Assembly (NCBI GenBank): GCA_007133615.1 | Contig: SLMJ01000230.1 | Location: forward strand, 1-37,380 | Direction of reading: 5' to 3' | Source of the DNA: Thermomicrobiaceae bacterium | Lineage (GTDB): Bacteria; Chloroflexota; Chloroflexia; Thermomicrobiales; Thermomicrobiaceae | Length of the DNA: 37,380 bases | In this document: positions 22,637-33,302 of the stretch, piece by piece | Numbering within the stretch: position 1 is the first letter of the stretch | Layout: each line of letters starts with the position of its first letter | The notes under the pieces: generated by a model | Databases searched by the model: none | Seen by the model: only the letters and a program-made list of their open reading frames with translations | What the model was told of the DNA's origin: nothing | Program-made: the position numbers and the translations under genes

Positions 22637-24145
22637 ATGGTCGCACGATCGACTGAGATACGCGACATCCTGAAGAAGCAGATTGAGTCGTTCGGCACCG
22701 AGTTGACGGTGACGAACGTCGGCTATGTCGTGGAGGTCGGTGACGGTATCGCCCAGGTCCACGGACTGCGGGATGTCATGGCCAACGAGCTGGTCGAGTT
22801 TTCTACTGGCGTCATGGGGATGGCATTTAACCTCGAGGAAGACTCGGTCGGTGTCATCATCATGGGCGAATACACCGACATTGAAGAGGGCGACGAGGTC
22901 AAGGCAACCGGCCGGATTATTCAGGTGCCGGTTGGGCAGGCGCTCGTTGGACGAGTGGTCAACGCCCTTGGTCAGCCACTGGACGGCAAAGGCCCGATCG
23001 AAACCGAAAAGTTTCGACCTGTGGAGCGCATCGCGCCCGGTGTCATTAGCCGGCAGGACGTCGACACCGCACTGCAGACCGGTATCAAGGCGATTGACTC
23101 GATCATTCCGATCGGGCGAGGTCAGCGCGAGCTGATCATTGGCGACCGCCAGACCGGTAAGAGTGCGATCGCGATCGATACGATCATCAACCAGAAGGAC
23201 TCCGACGTAATCTCGATCTACGTGGCCGTTGGTCAGAAGCGCGCACAGATCGCGCAGACGGTCGCGACACTCGAGCGTCACGGTGCGATGGATAGCACGA
23301 TCGTGGTCGTTGCATCCGCGGCGGACCCGGCGCCGTTGCAGTTCATTGCCCCCTACGCTGGTTGTTCGATGGGTGAAGAGTTTATGGAGAACGGGGGCCA
23401 CGCTCTCGTTATCTTTGATGACCTCTCCAAGCATGCCTGGGCGTATCGTCAGGTCTCGCTTCTCATGCGGCGCCCACCAGGACGTGAAGCCTATCCGGGC
23501 GACGTCTTCTACCTGCACTCTCGCCTGCTGGAGCGGGCTGCGCGTATGCGTGACGATCTGGGCGGCGGGAGCTTGACCGCATTGCCGATCATCGAGACCC
23601 AGGGCAATGACGTCTCGGCGTACATTCCGACTAACGTTATTTCGATTACGGACGGCCAGATCTTCCTCGAAACTGACCTGTTCTACGCCGGTGTTCGACC
23701 GGCGGTGAACGCTGGTCTCTCGGTGTCGCGTGTCGGTGGTGACGCACAGATTCGCGCCATGCGGCAGGTGGCCGGGAAGATGAAGCTGGAACTTGCGCAG
23801 TTCCGCGAGCTGGCTGCGTTCGCGCAGTTCGCGTCTGATCTTGACCCGGCAACTCGTCGGCAGATCGACCGCGGCCAGCGCCTGACCGAGATTCTGAAGC
23901 AGCCCCAGTACCAGCCGTTGCCAGTGGAAGAGCAAGTTGTCTCGATCTGGTTGGCGACGAACGGCTTCATGGATGACGTTCCAGTGGAGCGCATCAGTGA
24001 GTGCGAACGTGCCTGGCTGGAGCATGTGCGAACATCACACGCTGACCTGATGAAATCGGTTGTTGAACAAGGTCGGCTGGAAGATGACATGATCGAGTCG
24101 TTGACGAAGGCGGCCGAAGAGTTCAAGAACAACGTCTGGTCCTAG
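22637..24145 (+). CDS. atpA: F1Fo ATP synthase subunit alpha
   Basis: Subunit alpha is the non-catalytic nucleotide-binding subunit of F1. The protein has 502 residues. It shows the beta-barrel region ([20 protein letters not shown]), Walker [23 protein letters not shown], '[20 protein letters not shown]', [20 protein letters not shown], '[20 protein letters not shown]' and GLSVSRVGG with the arginine finger. The start is ATG 22637 with GGAGGAG upstream. All key segments are intact. Confidence 0.98.
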   Translation: MVARSTEIRDILKKQIESFGTELTVTNVGYVVEVGDGIAQVHGLRDVMANELVEFSTGVMGMAFNLEEDSVGVIIMGEYTDIEEGDEVKATGRIIQVPVGQALVGRVVNALGQPLDGKGPIETEKFRPVERIAPGVISRQDVDTALQTGIKAIDSIIPIGRGQRELIIGDRQTGKSAIAIDTIINQKDSDVISIYVAVGQKRAQIAQTVATLERHGAMDSTIVVVASAADPAPLQFIAPYAGCSMGEEFMENGGHALVIFDDLSKHAWAYRQVSLLMRRPPGREAYPGDVFYLHSRLLERAARMRDDLGGGSLTALPIIETQGNDVSAYIPTNVISITDGQIFLETDLFYAGVRPAVNAGLSVSRVGGDAQIRAMRQVAGKMKLELAQFRELAAFAQFASDLDPATRRQIDRGQRLTEILKQPQYQPLPVEEQVVSIWLATNGFMDDVPVERISECERAWLEHVRTSHADLMKSVVEQGRLEDDMIESLTKAAEEFKNNVWS

Positions 24146-24195
24146 CAGGACAATGACGACGGGAAGCAAGCTGACGTTCAGGGAGGGCGAGCGCA

Positions 24196-25068
24196 TTGCC
24201 AACACCACGTGAGATCCGACGCAGGATCCAGAGTATCAAAAATACCTCCCAGATCACGCGCGCGATGGAGATGGTCGCGGCGTCCAAGATGCGCCGCGCT
24301 CAGCAGGCAGTTACTGCCTCCCGCCCGTACTCGGAACGGCTTCGCCTGATGATCGGCGACCTCGCGGCGATGGCAGCTATGGAAGAGGAACAGGACGAGT
24401 TCCCGCTGTTGCAGCGCCGGGAGATCAAGCGTTCCCAGATCATGCTTGTTACGGCAGACCGCGGTCTTGCCGGTGCGTTCAACTCCAACATCATCCGGCG
24501 CGGGCTCCAGTTCATGCGCGAGCGTGAAGAGGGTTTCGACAACATCGACGTCGTCGCTATCGGGCGAAAAGGACGCGATTTCCTGAATCGATACGGTCAG
24601 CCGCTGGTGGCCGATTTTACGAATCTGCCGGACCGGCTGACGATCGACGATGTGCGTCCGATGATCCAGATCGCGTCTGAGGATTTCGTCGCCGGCAAAG
24701 TCGATGCTGTGCATGTGGTCTATACGCAGTTCATCAATACGCTGAGGCAGGAACCGCGAGTTATGCAGGTGCTGCCGATCGAGCCAGCGGAAGACACCGG
24801 TGAGGTTCGGGATTACATCTTTGAACCAGATCCGGCGACGGTGCTGAATGAACTGCTGCCACGCTACATCGAGGTGCAGATCTACCAGACACTGCTGGAA
24901 TCGATCGCATCCGAGCATAGCGCGCGTATGGTTGCCATGCGCAACGCGACGGATAACGCGAAAGAAATTCAAGACGAACTGACGATGAGCTACAACAAAG
25001 CGCGGCAGGCACAGATTACCGCCGAGGTGTCTGAGATCGCCGCGGGAGCCGTTGCCCAGCAACGGTAG
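24196..25068 (+). CDS. atpG: F1Fo ATP synthase subunit gamma
   Basis: Subunit gamma is the central rotor shaft. The protein has 290 residues. The N-terminus PTPREIRRRIQSIKNTSQIT then RAMEMVAASKMRRAQ is the family signature, and the C-terminus has SEHSARMVAMRNATDNA followed by a helix ending in EVSEIAAGAVAQQR. The start is TTG 24196, fixed by homology at the N-terminus and by GGGAGG 9-10 nt upstream. It is separated by about 50 bp from atpA and 61 bp from atpD. Confidence 0.97.
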   Translation: MPTPREIRRRIQSIKNTSQITRAMEMVAASKMRRAQQAVTASRPYSERLRLMIGDLAAMAAMEEEQDEFPLLQRREIKRSQIMLVTADRGLAGAFNSNIIRRGLQFMREREEGFDNIDVVAIGRKGRDFLNRYGQPLVADFTNLPDRLTIDDVRPMIQIASEDFVAGKVDAVHVVYTQFINTLRQEPRVMQVLPIEPAEDTGEVRDYIFEPDPATVLNELLPRYIEVQIYQTLLESIASEHSARMVAMRNATDNAKEIQDELTMSYNKARQAQITAEVSEIAAGAVAQQR

Positions 25069-25111
25069 TGACAGGCAGGGGAGCTCTGTACGAGTTCCCG
25101 CGTTCGAATAG

Positions 25112-26539
<1,428 letters not shown>

Positions 26540-26604
26540 CGCACTTGCGCGGCCTGGAGCCGAATCCCGGTTGATCGGTGATCATCCGGAAGATGGAGAA
26601 CTGA

Positions 26605-27057
26605 ATGGCAAAGCTCAGTGTCGAAATCATTACCGGAGAGCGTGTCGTCTACGAGGAATCGGACGTCGACATGGTGATCGCGCCTGGAGCAGACGGTTCA
26701 CTTGGTCTGCTCCCGAGCCATGCGCCTCTTTTCACGTTGTTGTCGCTCGGTGAAATGCGGGTGATCAAAGGCGGTGAAGAGCAGTCACTGGCCGTCTTCG
26801 GTGGGTTTCTGGAGATCTCGGAAGATCATGTCCGCATTCTCGCGGATGCTGCCGAGCGCGCCGAAGAGATTGATGTTGACCGCGCCGAGGTTGCACGGCA
26901 GCGTGCTGAGTCCCGCAAGGTTGAGGGCACGAGCGCGACGGAAGATATGATTCGGGCCGAAGCTGCAATGCGGCGCTCGATGGTCCGGCTCAAGATCAGC
27001 CGGCGCCGGCAAGGCGGTCGCCAGGGTGGCGGCGGATCAACACAGAATCCGAACTAG
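26605..27057 (+). CDS. atpC: F1Fo ATP synthase subunit epsilon
   Basis: Subunit epsilon belongs to the rotor and can inhibit ATP hydrolysis. The protein has 150 residues. The N-terminal beta-sandwich shows VEIITGERVVYEESDVDMVI, GADGSLGLLPSHAPLFTLL and VFGGFLEISEDHVRILADAA. It is followed by the two C-terminal helices (EIDVDRAEVARQRAESRK and MIRAEAAMRRSMVRLKISRR) and a Gly/Arg-rich tail of about 20 residues that is longer than usual. It is the last gene of the operon, with a terminator beginning 31 bp after its stop. Confidence 0.95.
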   Translation: MAKLSVEIITGERVVYEESDVDMVIAPGADGSLGLLPSHAPLFTLLSLGEMRVIKGGEEQSLAVFGGFLEISEDHVRILADAAERAEEIDVDRAEVARQRAESRKVEGTSATEDMIRAEAAMRRSMVRLKISRRRQGGRQGGGGSTQNPN

Positions 27058-27087
27058 CGCCCGACGTCGCAAGAAATCGCTTTCTGA

Positions 27088-27126
27088 AGCACCGGCTGGA
27101 CTACGCGTTCCGGCCGGTGCTCTTTG
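27088..27126 (+). terminator. Terminator of the ATP synthase operon
   Basis: AGCACCGGC (27088-27096) pairs perfectly with GCCGGTGCT (27113-27121) around a 16-nt loop, followed by CTTTG. The long GC stem right after atpC marks the likely operon end, though the T-run is short. Confidence 0.7.
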
Positions 27127-27227
27127 TGAGACAGCATTTCAACGCTCAATGGTCTAGACTATAGGGAATGTCGCCCGGCTGTCATTTGCGCAGTGTCAGT
27201 CCCGATTATCCGCCAGAAGGAGCAACC

Positions 27228-28511
27228 ATGCAGACCAGCGTCGATACCCAGACCATTCGAATTCAGGGCGGACAACGCCTCAGCGGGCGCGTTTCAATTT
27301 CCGGCGCCAAAAACGCGGCACTTCCCGTTATGGCGGCAGCACTGCTGACTGAAGAGGAGTGCCTTCTGGAGAACGTACCGGCGCTGGAGGACATCTTCGT
27401 CATGGCTGATTTGCTTCGATGGCTCGGAGCAGACGTTGATTTCGACCAGGAGCGAGGACGTGTCCGAATCTGCGCGGAGAAGATCCATCGGCGGGAAGCA
27501 CCGCAGGAACTCGTTGAGCGGATGCGCGCATCATTTCTGGTAACCGGGCCGTTGCTGGCGCGATTCGGTGACGTTCACTCCACAACACCGGGTGGGTGCA
27601 AACTGGGTAGTCGACCCGTTGACGTCGACGTCCGTGGTCTCCACCGCATGGGGGCGAATGTGGAGCAGGATGGAAATGGATACCATCTGACTGCCTCCCG
27701 TCTCTACGGCAACGACATCTACATGGATTACCCGAGCCACACTGGCACGGAGAACCTGCTAATGGCGGCGACGCTCGCCCGTGGACAGACCCGGATCATC
27801 AATGCGGCTTCTGAACCGGAGATCGTCTCTCTGGGCTCGATTCTGATGGATATGGGTGCCCGCATCAAGGGAGTCGGAACCCCACACATCAGTGTCCAGG
27901 GTGTGGATCGGCTTCGCGGCTATCGAGCTGCGATTCTGCCGGATCGTCTGGAAGCCGGTGCCTTTGCGATAGCAGCGATCATTACCGGCGGTGAAGTGGT
28001 GCTTGAACGGGTATCAGAACCGGACATGCTCCCTCTGACCCACAAGATTCGCGAAGCCGGCGGTGAAGTCTGGTGGAGCGAGCACGAGATGATGGTGCGG
28101 GGAAGCGGTCCGTTGCGACCGACCGACATCCAGGCGCTGCCCTTTCCCGGATTTCCGACGGACCTGCAGGCACCGTTCGCGGTATTGATGACCCAGGCAC
28201 ACGGGCAGAGCCGGATCTACGAGCGCGTGTTCAACGACCGCCTGCGCTACGTTGCGGAACTCCAGGCAATGGGCGCGAATATCGAGTTGATCGACAAGCA
28301 GCAGGCGGTGATCTACGGCCCGAGTCGATTGCATGGTGCTGATGTCCGTGCGCTGGATATTCGAAGCGGGGCGTGCCTGGTGCTGGCCGGCCTGGTCGCA
28401 GAAGGTGAAACCCGGGTCCGGGAGATTCAGCACCTGCGCCGCGGGCATGAAGATATTGTCGGAAAACTCGCCTCACTCGGCGCTGAAATCGATTATCTGC
28501 CCGGAGATTAG
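27228..28511 (+). CDS. murA: UDP-N-acetylglucosamine 1-carboxyvinyltransferase
   Basis: MurA transfers enolpyruvate from PEP to UDP-GlcNAc, the first committed step of peptidoglycan synthesis. The protein has 427 residues from ATG 27228, which has AAGGAG 7 nt upstream; an in-frame ATG at 27168 lacks one. Motifs: GRVSISGAKNAALPVMAAAL, the active-site loop TTPGGCKLGSRPVDV with the catalytic Cys (the fosfomycin-sensitive type), and PGFPTDLQAPFAVLMTQAHG. The GAKNA lysine and the PGFPTD aspartate are present. A TATAGG hexamer (27160-27165) is a possible promoter element. Confidence 0.97.
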   Translation: MQTSVDTQTIRIQGGQRLSGRVSISGAKNAALPVMAAALLTEEECLLENVPALEDIFVMADLLRWLGADVDFDQERGRVRICAEKIHRREAPQELVERMRASFLVTGPLLARFGDVHSTTPGGCKLGSRPVDVDVRGLHRMGANVEQDGNGYHLTASRLYGNDIYMDYPSHTGTENLLMAATLARGQTRIINAASEPEIVSLGSILMDMGARIKGVGTPHISVQGVDRLRGYRAAILPDRLEAGAFAIAAIITGGEVVLERVSEPDMLPLTHKIREAGGEVWWSEHEMMVRGSGPLRPTDIQALPFPGFPTDLQAPFAVLMTQAHGQSRIYERVFNDRLRYVAELQAMGANIELIDKQQAVIYGPSRLHGADVRALDIRSGACLVLAGLVAEGETRVREIQHLRRGHEDIVGKLASLGAEIDYLPGD

Positions 28512-28626
28512 CAGGTGTTGTCTGGGCGGTGTCAGAATCTTCCTGACCACAGGGAGTGGCAGATAAGCGCCGTTTTCGTTCATAATTTCTCAAGCCAATC
28601 GATGCTGGCATCCTGAAGGGGTATCA

Positions 28627-29301
28627 ATGTCGTCCGATCAGCATCACGGTCACCCCGCGCAACTCGAAAGTGAACACCAGATTCAGGAACACGACTCCGA
28701 CTCTGAGGAGGAAGAGCGCACCGTGTCGCTCCGGGATCGAATTATCCCCTTCTCTGCGCTCGGAGTCCTTGTGATTCTGATCGGTGTTCTTGCGTACACA
28801 CTGCACACACCGTCCAGCTCCAGCATGGGCGCTGGCGGTCGGGTCAACGCGACGGGCAGCATCGTCCACGTTGATGATCGCGCCGCTCCGGATTTCACCC
28901 TGGAAACGTTTGACGGTGATGAGGTTTCGCTGGCGGATCTCGAGGGCAAGTCAGTTGTGATCAACTTCTGGTCTTCCTGGTGCCCGCCATGTCGTGATGA
29001 AGCGCCAATGCTCAATCAGTTCCATGCCGAGACCCAGGATAGCGACGATGTTGTACTCATCGGCGTTGCGGTCTGGGATGATCCGAGCGATTCAATCGAC
29101 TTCATGCGGCGACACAACCTGAGCTTCACCAATCTGTACGATCAGAACGGGTCAGTGCTGATCGACTACGGGGTGTACGGCGTTCCAGAGACGTACTTCA
29201 TCGGTCCGGATGGCACGCTTCACGGCAAGTATCGTGGGCCGTTGGAGTCAGCTGATCACATCCACGAACTCAAAGAAGAATTCGTGGCGGGTTCGACATA
29301 A
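28627..29301 (+). CDS. ccmG: CcmG/ResA-type thiol:disulfide oxidoreductase
   Basis: The protein has 224 residues. A charged cytosolic N-terminus is followed by one transmembrane helix ([20 protein letters not shown]) and an extracytoplasmic thioredoxin fold. The active site is [15 protein letters not shown] (CPPC), and the cis-Pro region [16 protein letters not shown] is characteristic of CcmG/DsbE. Role: keeps apocytochrome CXXCH cysteines reduced for haem attachment. The start is ATG 28627 with AAGGGG upstream. CATAAT (28581-28586) is a possible -10. It heads the ccm operon. Confidence 0.92.
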   Translation: MSSDQHHGHPAQLESEHQIQEHDSDSEEEERTVSLRDRIIPFSALGVLVILIGVLAYTLHTPSSSSMGAGGRVNATGSIVHVDDRAAPDFTLETFDGDEVSLADLEGKSVVINFWSSWCPPCRDEAPMLNQFHAETQDSDDVVLIGVAVWDDPSDSIDFMRRHNLSFTNLYDQNGSVLIDYGVYGVPETYFIGPDGTLHGKYRGPLESADHIHELKEEFVAGST

Positions 29302-29362
29302 GAGACCTGCATGGCACGCTTCTGGGTGACGTTACGAGCCGTGCTGGACAACCGGAGGCACC

Positions 29363-29824
29363 TTGGACATCGCCGAAGCAGGTCAGGTCATTCTGCGGTT
29401 GGCTCACGGCCTTGCTGCGGCGATCTGGGTAGGTGGAGGAGCCTACTATCTGCTGGCGGTTCGTCCCAGCGTTCGCAACGCAGGTGACGAGCAGTCCAGG
29501 GCACTCGCTGGTGCGGTGCAACGCGAATTCGGCGAGTGGGCGTCTGTTGCTACGATCGTCATGGTTGCAACCGGCGTCATTCTGATGTTTGAACGGCTCT
29601 CTGGGGGGCAGGGGACGGCGGTGTACGTCACCCTGCTGGTAATCAAGATTGTGGCTGCCGTAGCGGCGTTCTGGATGACCGGCGTGCTACGACCCTCCCG
29701 GGGAATCCGCGGGCCACGACGAACCGGTAAGCTGGACACGGCCTGGCTGGTTTTGAGCTTGAGTATCGTCGCATTTTTGCTTGGGGCGTTACTGACGACA
29801 ATCTACCCGGCGGGACTCGGGTAG
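29363..29824 (+). CDS. CopD-like four-helix membrane protein within the ccm operon
   Basis: The protein has 153 residues with four predicted transmembrane helices. The first contains a His (ILRLAHGLAAAIWVGGGAYY), matching the 'H.la.a.WvGG' pattern of CopD/YnaI-like copper-resistance membrane domains. An Arg/Gly/Lys-rich loop (LRPSRGIRGPRRTGK) precedes the last helix. The start is TTG 29363 with GGAGG at correct spacing. It lies between ccmG and ccmE on the same strand, so it is probably co-transcribed and linked to metal or haem handling. Its function is inferred from context only. Confidence 0.65.
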   Translation: MDIAEAGQVILRLAHGLAAAIWVGGGAYYLLAVRPSVRNAGDEQSRALAGAVQREFGEWASVATIVMVATGVILMFERLSGGQGTAVYVTLLVIKIVAAVAAFWMTGVLRPSRGIRGPRRTGKLDTAWLVLSLSIVAFLLGALLTTIYPAGLG

Positions 29825-29919
29825 ACAGGAAAACCACTACACGCGACGCTGGCAATGACTGATACCATTGCAATAACTTCATCGGGCCTCCAGGGGCTAC
29901 CGGCAACGGAGGAGGAAGG

Positions 29920-30414
29920 GTGACCAAGAATCGAGCCTGGTTCAATCCAAAGATCGCAATCGCTGCGGCCGTTCTGGTCGTCGCTGTTGGCTACCTGATG
30001 TACACCAGCGCCCAGAGTACCTCAGCTTCGTTCTTTGACACTGTCAGTGAGCTGAATGCGCGGGGAGACTCGATCAACGGCGAGCTCGTCCGTGTTGGTG
30101 GGGATGTCGTCGAAGAGTCGATCGAGATCGATGGCGTCGCTGGCCCGGTTTATTTCGAGATCACTGACGGCCAGGAGACGATGGCGATTGTCTATGATGG
30201 GCAGGTGCCAGACATCTTCGATGAGCACATCGAGGCCGTAGTCGAGGGAACCTATTACTCGGATGGTGTGTTCGAGGCCGACACGGTGCTGACCAAGTGC
30301 CCGTCCCGCTTCCATGATGAGTACGACGACGCTGAAGAGTACGAAGACTACGAGTACGATGACAAGGAGTGGGATGATTCCCACCCGGATTCCGGCACTG
30401 CATCGAACGACTAA
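29920..30414 (+). CDS. ccmE: CcmE haem chaperone, cysteine-type with acidic tail
   Basis: CcmE carries haem covalently to the CcmF synthetase. The protein has 164 residues: an N-terminal membrane anchor (IAIAAAVLVVAVGYLMYTSA) and an OB-fold (VRVGGDVVEESIEIDG, PVYFEITDGQETMAIVYDG, AVVEGTYYSDGVFEADTVL). The haem-binding site reads TKCPSRFHDEY: Cys127 replaces the classical His of HxxxY, and Phe131 stands where the CxxxY variant has Tyr. The last 30 residues are Asp/Glu/Tyr-rich. The start is GTG 29920 with GGAGGAGG upstream. Confidence 0.92.
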   Translation: MTKNRAWFNPKIAIAAAVLVVAVGYLMYTSAQSTSASFFDTVSELNARGDSINGELVRVGGDVVEESIEIDGVAGPVYFEITDGQETMAIVYDGQVPDIFDEHIEAVVEGTYYSDGVFEADTVLTKCPSRFHDEYDDAEEYEDYEYDDKEWDDSHPDSGTASND

Positions 30415-30433
30415 CTAGGAGAGGCCTTTCGGA

Positions 30434-32422
30434 GTGGCGGAGCTCGGTTCTGGCGTCCTTATCGTAGCACTCCTGCTAGCACTCTACGGGTTCGCGGTTG
30501 CGCTGATCGGCGCTCGTCGTAACATTCCCGAACTGGTAGAAAGCTCGATTCGCGCGACCTGGGGTGTTGCGGCACTCGTCGTGGTCGCATCCGGCGCGCT
30601 TTTATACGCCTTTGTAACTCACGATTTCAGCCTGGACTACGTTGCCGGGCGTTCCAGTACTGACATGCCGTTCGAGCTGGTGCTCTCGGCGTTCTGGGGC
30701 GGCCAGGAAGGTAGTCTGCTCTACTGGGCGACCATTTCCACAGTGCTCGCGGCGATCGCCATCACGATTCATCGGCGTCGTGATCGGGCGCTGATTCCAT
30801 ATGTCGTCGCCACCTCGTTTGCAATCAACATCTTCTTCCTGGTCATGCTGACGATGATCACCAGCCCCTTCACCGTGCGGGCAAATCCGCCCGACGAAGG
30901 CATGGGACTCAACCCGCTGCTGCGTGATCCGGGGATGATCATTCACCCGCCGTTGTTGCTCGGAGGCTTTGCGGCGTTTGCGGTTCCGTTCGCCTTCGCG
31001 ATTGCGGCGCTGGTGACTGGCCGGCTCGGAGAAGACTGGATCCGGGCAATCCGGCACTGGGCGCTGATTGCCTGGGGTGTGCTGGGGCTCGGTCTGCTCA
31101 TCGGGGCGTGGTGGGCTTATCACGTCCTTGGCTGGGGTGGATATTGGGGTTGGGACCCGGTTGAAAACGTTGCACTCCTTCCATGGTTGACTGCCACTGC
31201 ATTCATTCATTCGGTAATCGTGCAGGAACGCCGCGGCATGCTGAAGATCTGGAACATGTCGCTCATCGTGGCGTCGTTCCTGCTCGCGATCTTTGCTACC
31301 TTCGTCGTTCGAAGTGGCGTGTTATCGTCCGTGCACTCGTTTGCCACATCGGAGATCGGTCCCTGGTTCCTTGGCTTCCTCGCCATTATGACCGTTGGCT
31401 CGGTGGGGCTGCTCATCTACCGGATTCCCGGCCTGCAGAGCGATCGACAGCTGGAATCGGTTGTTTCCCGCGAAGGCGGCTTCCTCTTCAACAATCTGCT
31501 GTTCACCGCCATGGCGTTCGCAACCTTTTGGGGAACGGTCTTCCCGATCGTCAGCGAACTCTTCCGGGATACCAAGCTCATGGTCGGTCCACCGTTCTAT
31601 GATCAGGTAAACGGACCGATTTTGCTAGCACTGATCATTCTGATGGGTATCGGGCCACTTCTGGCCTGGCGGCGTTCATCGACCAGACTGCTCTATCGCA
31701 ACCTGATCTATCCGGCCGTGGCCGGAGTTGTCTCGACGATCGTCGCGATCATCATGCTGGACCACATTCTGGCGTCGATCGCGATCGGAGCGACAATCTT
31801 CGCTGTCGGGACGATCGTTCTGGAGTACGCGCGTGGCGCATATGCCCGGCGGAAGAGCACGGGCGAGATGTACCCGGTGGCGGTGTCCATGCTGGTTCGG
31901 AAGAACTCCCGCCGGTATGGCGGCTACATCGTGCATCTGGCGATCGCGATCATGGCGCTCGGCGTGATCGGTTCGCATTTCTTCCAGACCGAGCGACAGT
32001 TCGTTATGGAACCTGGTGAGACGGCTGAAATCGGTAACTACGAAGTAACCTTTCAGGGACTGGACAATCGACAGACCGCTGATGCGAGCGTGATTGCCGC
32101 CGTGGTCGATGTCGCGCGAAACGGTGACCACCGCGGTACAGTCGAGGCGTACCGGTTCTTCTATCGGAACTTCGAAGACCAGCCTACCGCCGAGATGGGT
32201 GTGATGACGATCGGTATCGACGACGTGTATGTCGTACTCGACCGATGGGAAGAAAGCGGCACAGTCGGTTTGCGAGTGTTCATCAACCCGATGGTAAGCT
32301 GGATCTGGATCGGCGGCGGTGTGTTCGTCGTCGGTATGTTGACGCTATTCTGGCCGGACCCGAAACCTAGCCGTTCACGCCAGAAAGGACCGGCCCGAGA
32401 GGCGGTGCTACGTGAAGCGTAA
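30434..32422 (+). CDS. ccmF: CcmF cytochrome c haem lyase subunit
   Basis: CcmF is the large membrane subunit that attaches haem to apocytochrome c. The protein has 662 residues with about 14-15 membrane helices. The WWD haem-binding motif lies in WAYHVLGWGGYWGWDPVENV, followed by ALLPWLTATAFIHSV. Other conserved parts are GSLLYWATISTVLAAI, 'NPLLRDPGMIIHPPLLLGGF' and FATFVVRSGVLSSVHSFA. A late periplasmic domain (ETAEIGNYEVTFQGLDNR) and a final helix follow. The start is GTG 30434 with AGGAGAGG upstream. Its end overlaps ccmH by 11 bp. Confidence 0.97.
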   Translation: MAELGSGVLIVALLLALYGFAVALIGARRNIPELVESSIRATWGVAALVVVASGALLYAFVTHDFSLDYVAGRSSTDMPFELVLSAFWGGQEGSLLYWATISTVLAAIAITIHRRRDRALIPYVVATSFAINIFFLVMLTMITSPFTVRANPPDEGMGLNPLLRDPGMIIHPPLLLGGFAAFAVPFAFAIAALVTGRLGEDWIRAIRHWALIAWGVLGLGLLIGAWWAYHVLGWGGYWGWDPVENVALLPWLTATAFIHSVIVQERRGMLKIWNMSLIVASFLLAIFATFVVRSGVLSSVHSFATSEIGPWFLGFLAIMTVGSVGLLIYRIPGLQSDRQLESVVSREGGFLFNNLLFTAMAFATFWGTVFPIVSELFRDTKLMVGPPFYDQVNGPILLALIILMGIGPLLAWRRSSTRLLYRNLIYPAVAGVVSTIVAIIMLDHILASIAIGATIFAVGTIVLEYARGAYARRKSTGEMYPVAVSMLVRKNSRRYGGYIVHLAIAIMALGVIGSHFFQTERQFVMEPGETAEIGNYEVTFQGLDNRQTADASVIAAVVDVARNGDHRGTVEAYRFFYRNFEDQPTAEMGVMTIGIDDVYVVLDRWEESGTVGLRVFINPMVSWIWIGGGVFVVGMLTLFWPDPKPSRSRQKGPAREAVLREA

Positions 32423-32930
32423 ACTCCTTGCAGGCGCTATTCTCGCGATCCTCGTTTCCGTCATCCCGATGAGCGTTTCCGCGGATGAACAGTTCGAGAT
32501 GAGTCCGAAGGCGCTGGAGATTGCGAATAATCTGAATTGTCCGGTGTGCGAAGGGCAGCCGGTGCGAGATTCCAACGCGCAACTCGCCCGGGATATGCGT
32601 CGTACGATTCAGGAAAAACTGGACGCCGGCTATACCGAAGAGGAAGTCTACGACTACTTTGTGGACCGCTACGGAGTTGGCATTCTGCGCGAACCGCCGC
32701 GGAGTGGTTTCTTTCTGACACTGTGGTGGGCGCCGATTCTGGGGATCGCAATCGGGGCGCTCGTCCTGGGTACATTCATCACCCAGCGCCGAAAGCCAAA
32801 CAAGAAGAAGGCATCCACTCCGGACACTGGCGACCAACAGCCTGATATCGGAGATGACGACCTGTCAGAGTACGAGCAACGGATCCTTCAGGATCTGGAA
32901 GATGATAACTCGTCACAGGACAGGCGGTAG
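32412..32930 (+). CDS. ccmH: CcmH/CycL apocytochrome thiol reductase
   Basis: The protein has 172 residues with a signal peptide (KLLAGAILAILVSVIPMSVSA). The conserved redox site is NNLNCPVCEGQPVRDSNAQL (CPVC), followed by three-helix bundle segments (MRRTIQEKLDAGYTEEEVYD), a transmembrane helix (WWAPILGIAIGALVLGTF) and a charged cytosolic tail. It reduces apocytochrome cysteines together with CcmG. The start is GTG 32412 inside the ccmF 3' end, indicating translational coupling. Confidence 0.95.
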   Translation: MKRKLLAGAILAILVSVIPMSVSADEQFEMSPKALEIANNLNCPVCEGQPVRDSNAQLARDMRRTIQEKLDAGYTEEEVYDYFVDRYGVGILREPPRSGFFLTLWWAPILGIAIGALVLGTFITQRRKPNKKKASTPDTGDQQPDIGDDDLSEYEQRILQDLEDDNSSQDRR

Positions 32931-32933
32931 TTG

Positions 32934-33302
32934 ATGCTTGTCTACCTGTTTCTGGTCGCACTTGCGGTGGTTATCTTCGCCATGGTGCTGCAGCCGTTGC
33001 TGGAAGCGAAACGGCGATACACGCCGCCACCGCAGAATACGCTGAACGATCTTCGCGCCCGGCGGACGTATCTGCTGGAAGCGTTGCGTGATGTCGAGCT
33101 GGACTACGCCACCGGCAAGGCTGAGCCCGGGCACTATGAGGAGACGCGCAAGGCGTATCTGAGAGAAGCCGCCGAGGTTCAGCGTCAGCTCGATCAGATG
33201 CAGGATCGGCTCGACACAGATATCGAGCGCGAGATCGCCGAACTCCGTGAAGCTGCCCGGCAGCACGCCGTTGAGCAGGAACGTACGTCTGAGGCCACGT
33301 GA
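32934..33302 (+). CDS. Short CcmI-like membrane/coiled-coil protein
   Basis: The protein has 122 residues from ATG 32934, right after the ccmH stop. One N-terminal transmembrane helix (LVYLFLVALAVVIFAMVLQP) is followed by a charged coiled coil (RRTYLLEALRDVELDYATGK, then YLREAAEVQRQLDQMQDRLD). The 'LRDVELDYATGK' segment resembles the N-terminal part of CcmI/CycH (there 'l..dLe.d...G.l'), which escorts apocytochromes; the TPR domain of full-length CcmI is absent. Its position between ccmH and ccmA supports a role in cytochrome c maturation. Confidence 0.7.
   Translation: MLVYLFLVALAVVIFAMVLQPLLEAKRRYTPPPQNTLNDLRARRTYLLEALRDVELDYATGKAEPGHYEETRKAYLREAAEVQRQLDQMQDRLDTDIEREIAELREAARQHAVEQERTSEAT

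Noticed and set aside
22262-24025. 587-residue minus-strand open frame opposite atpH/atpA
   Set aside because: It is antisense to highly conserved ATP synthase genes, has no recognisable domains, and long antisense frames are common in GC-rich coding DNA.
27168-27227. Extended murA start at ATG 27168
   Set aside because: No ribosome-binding site, and it lies 2 bp after a possible -10 hexamer; ATG 27228 has AAGGAG at correct spacing and gives the normal MurA N-terminus.
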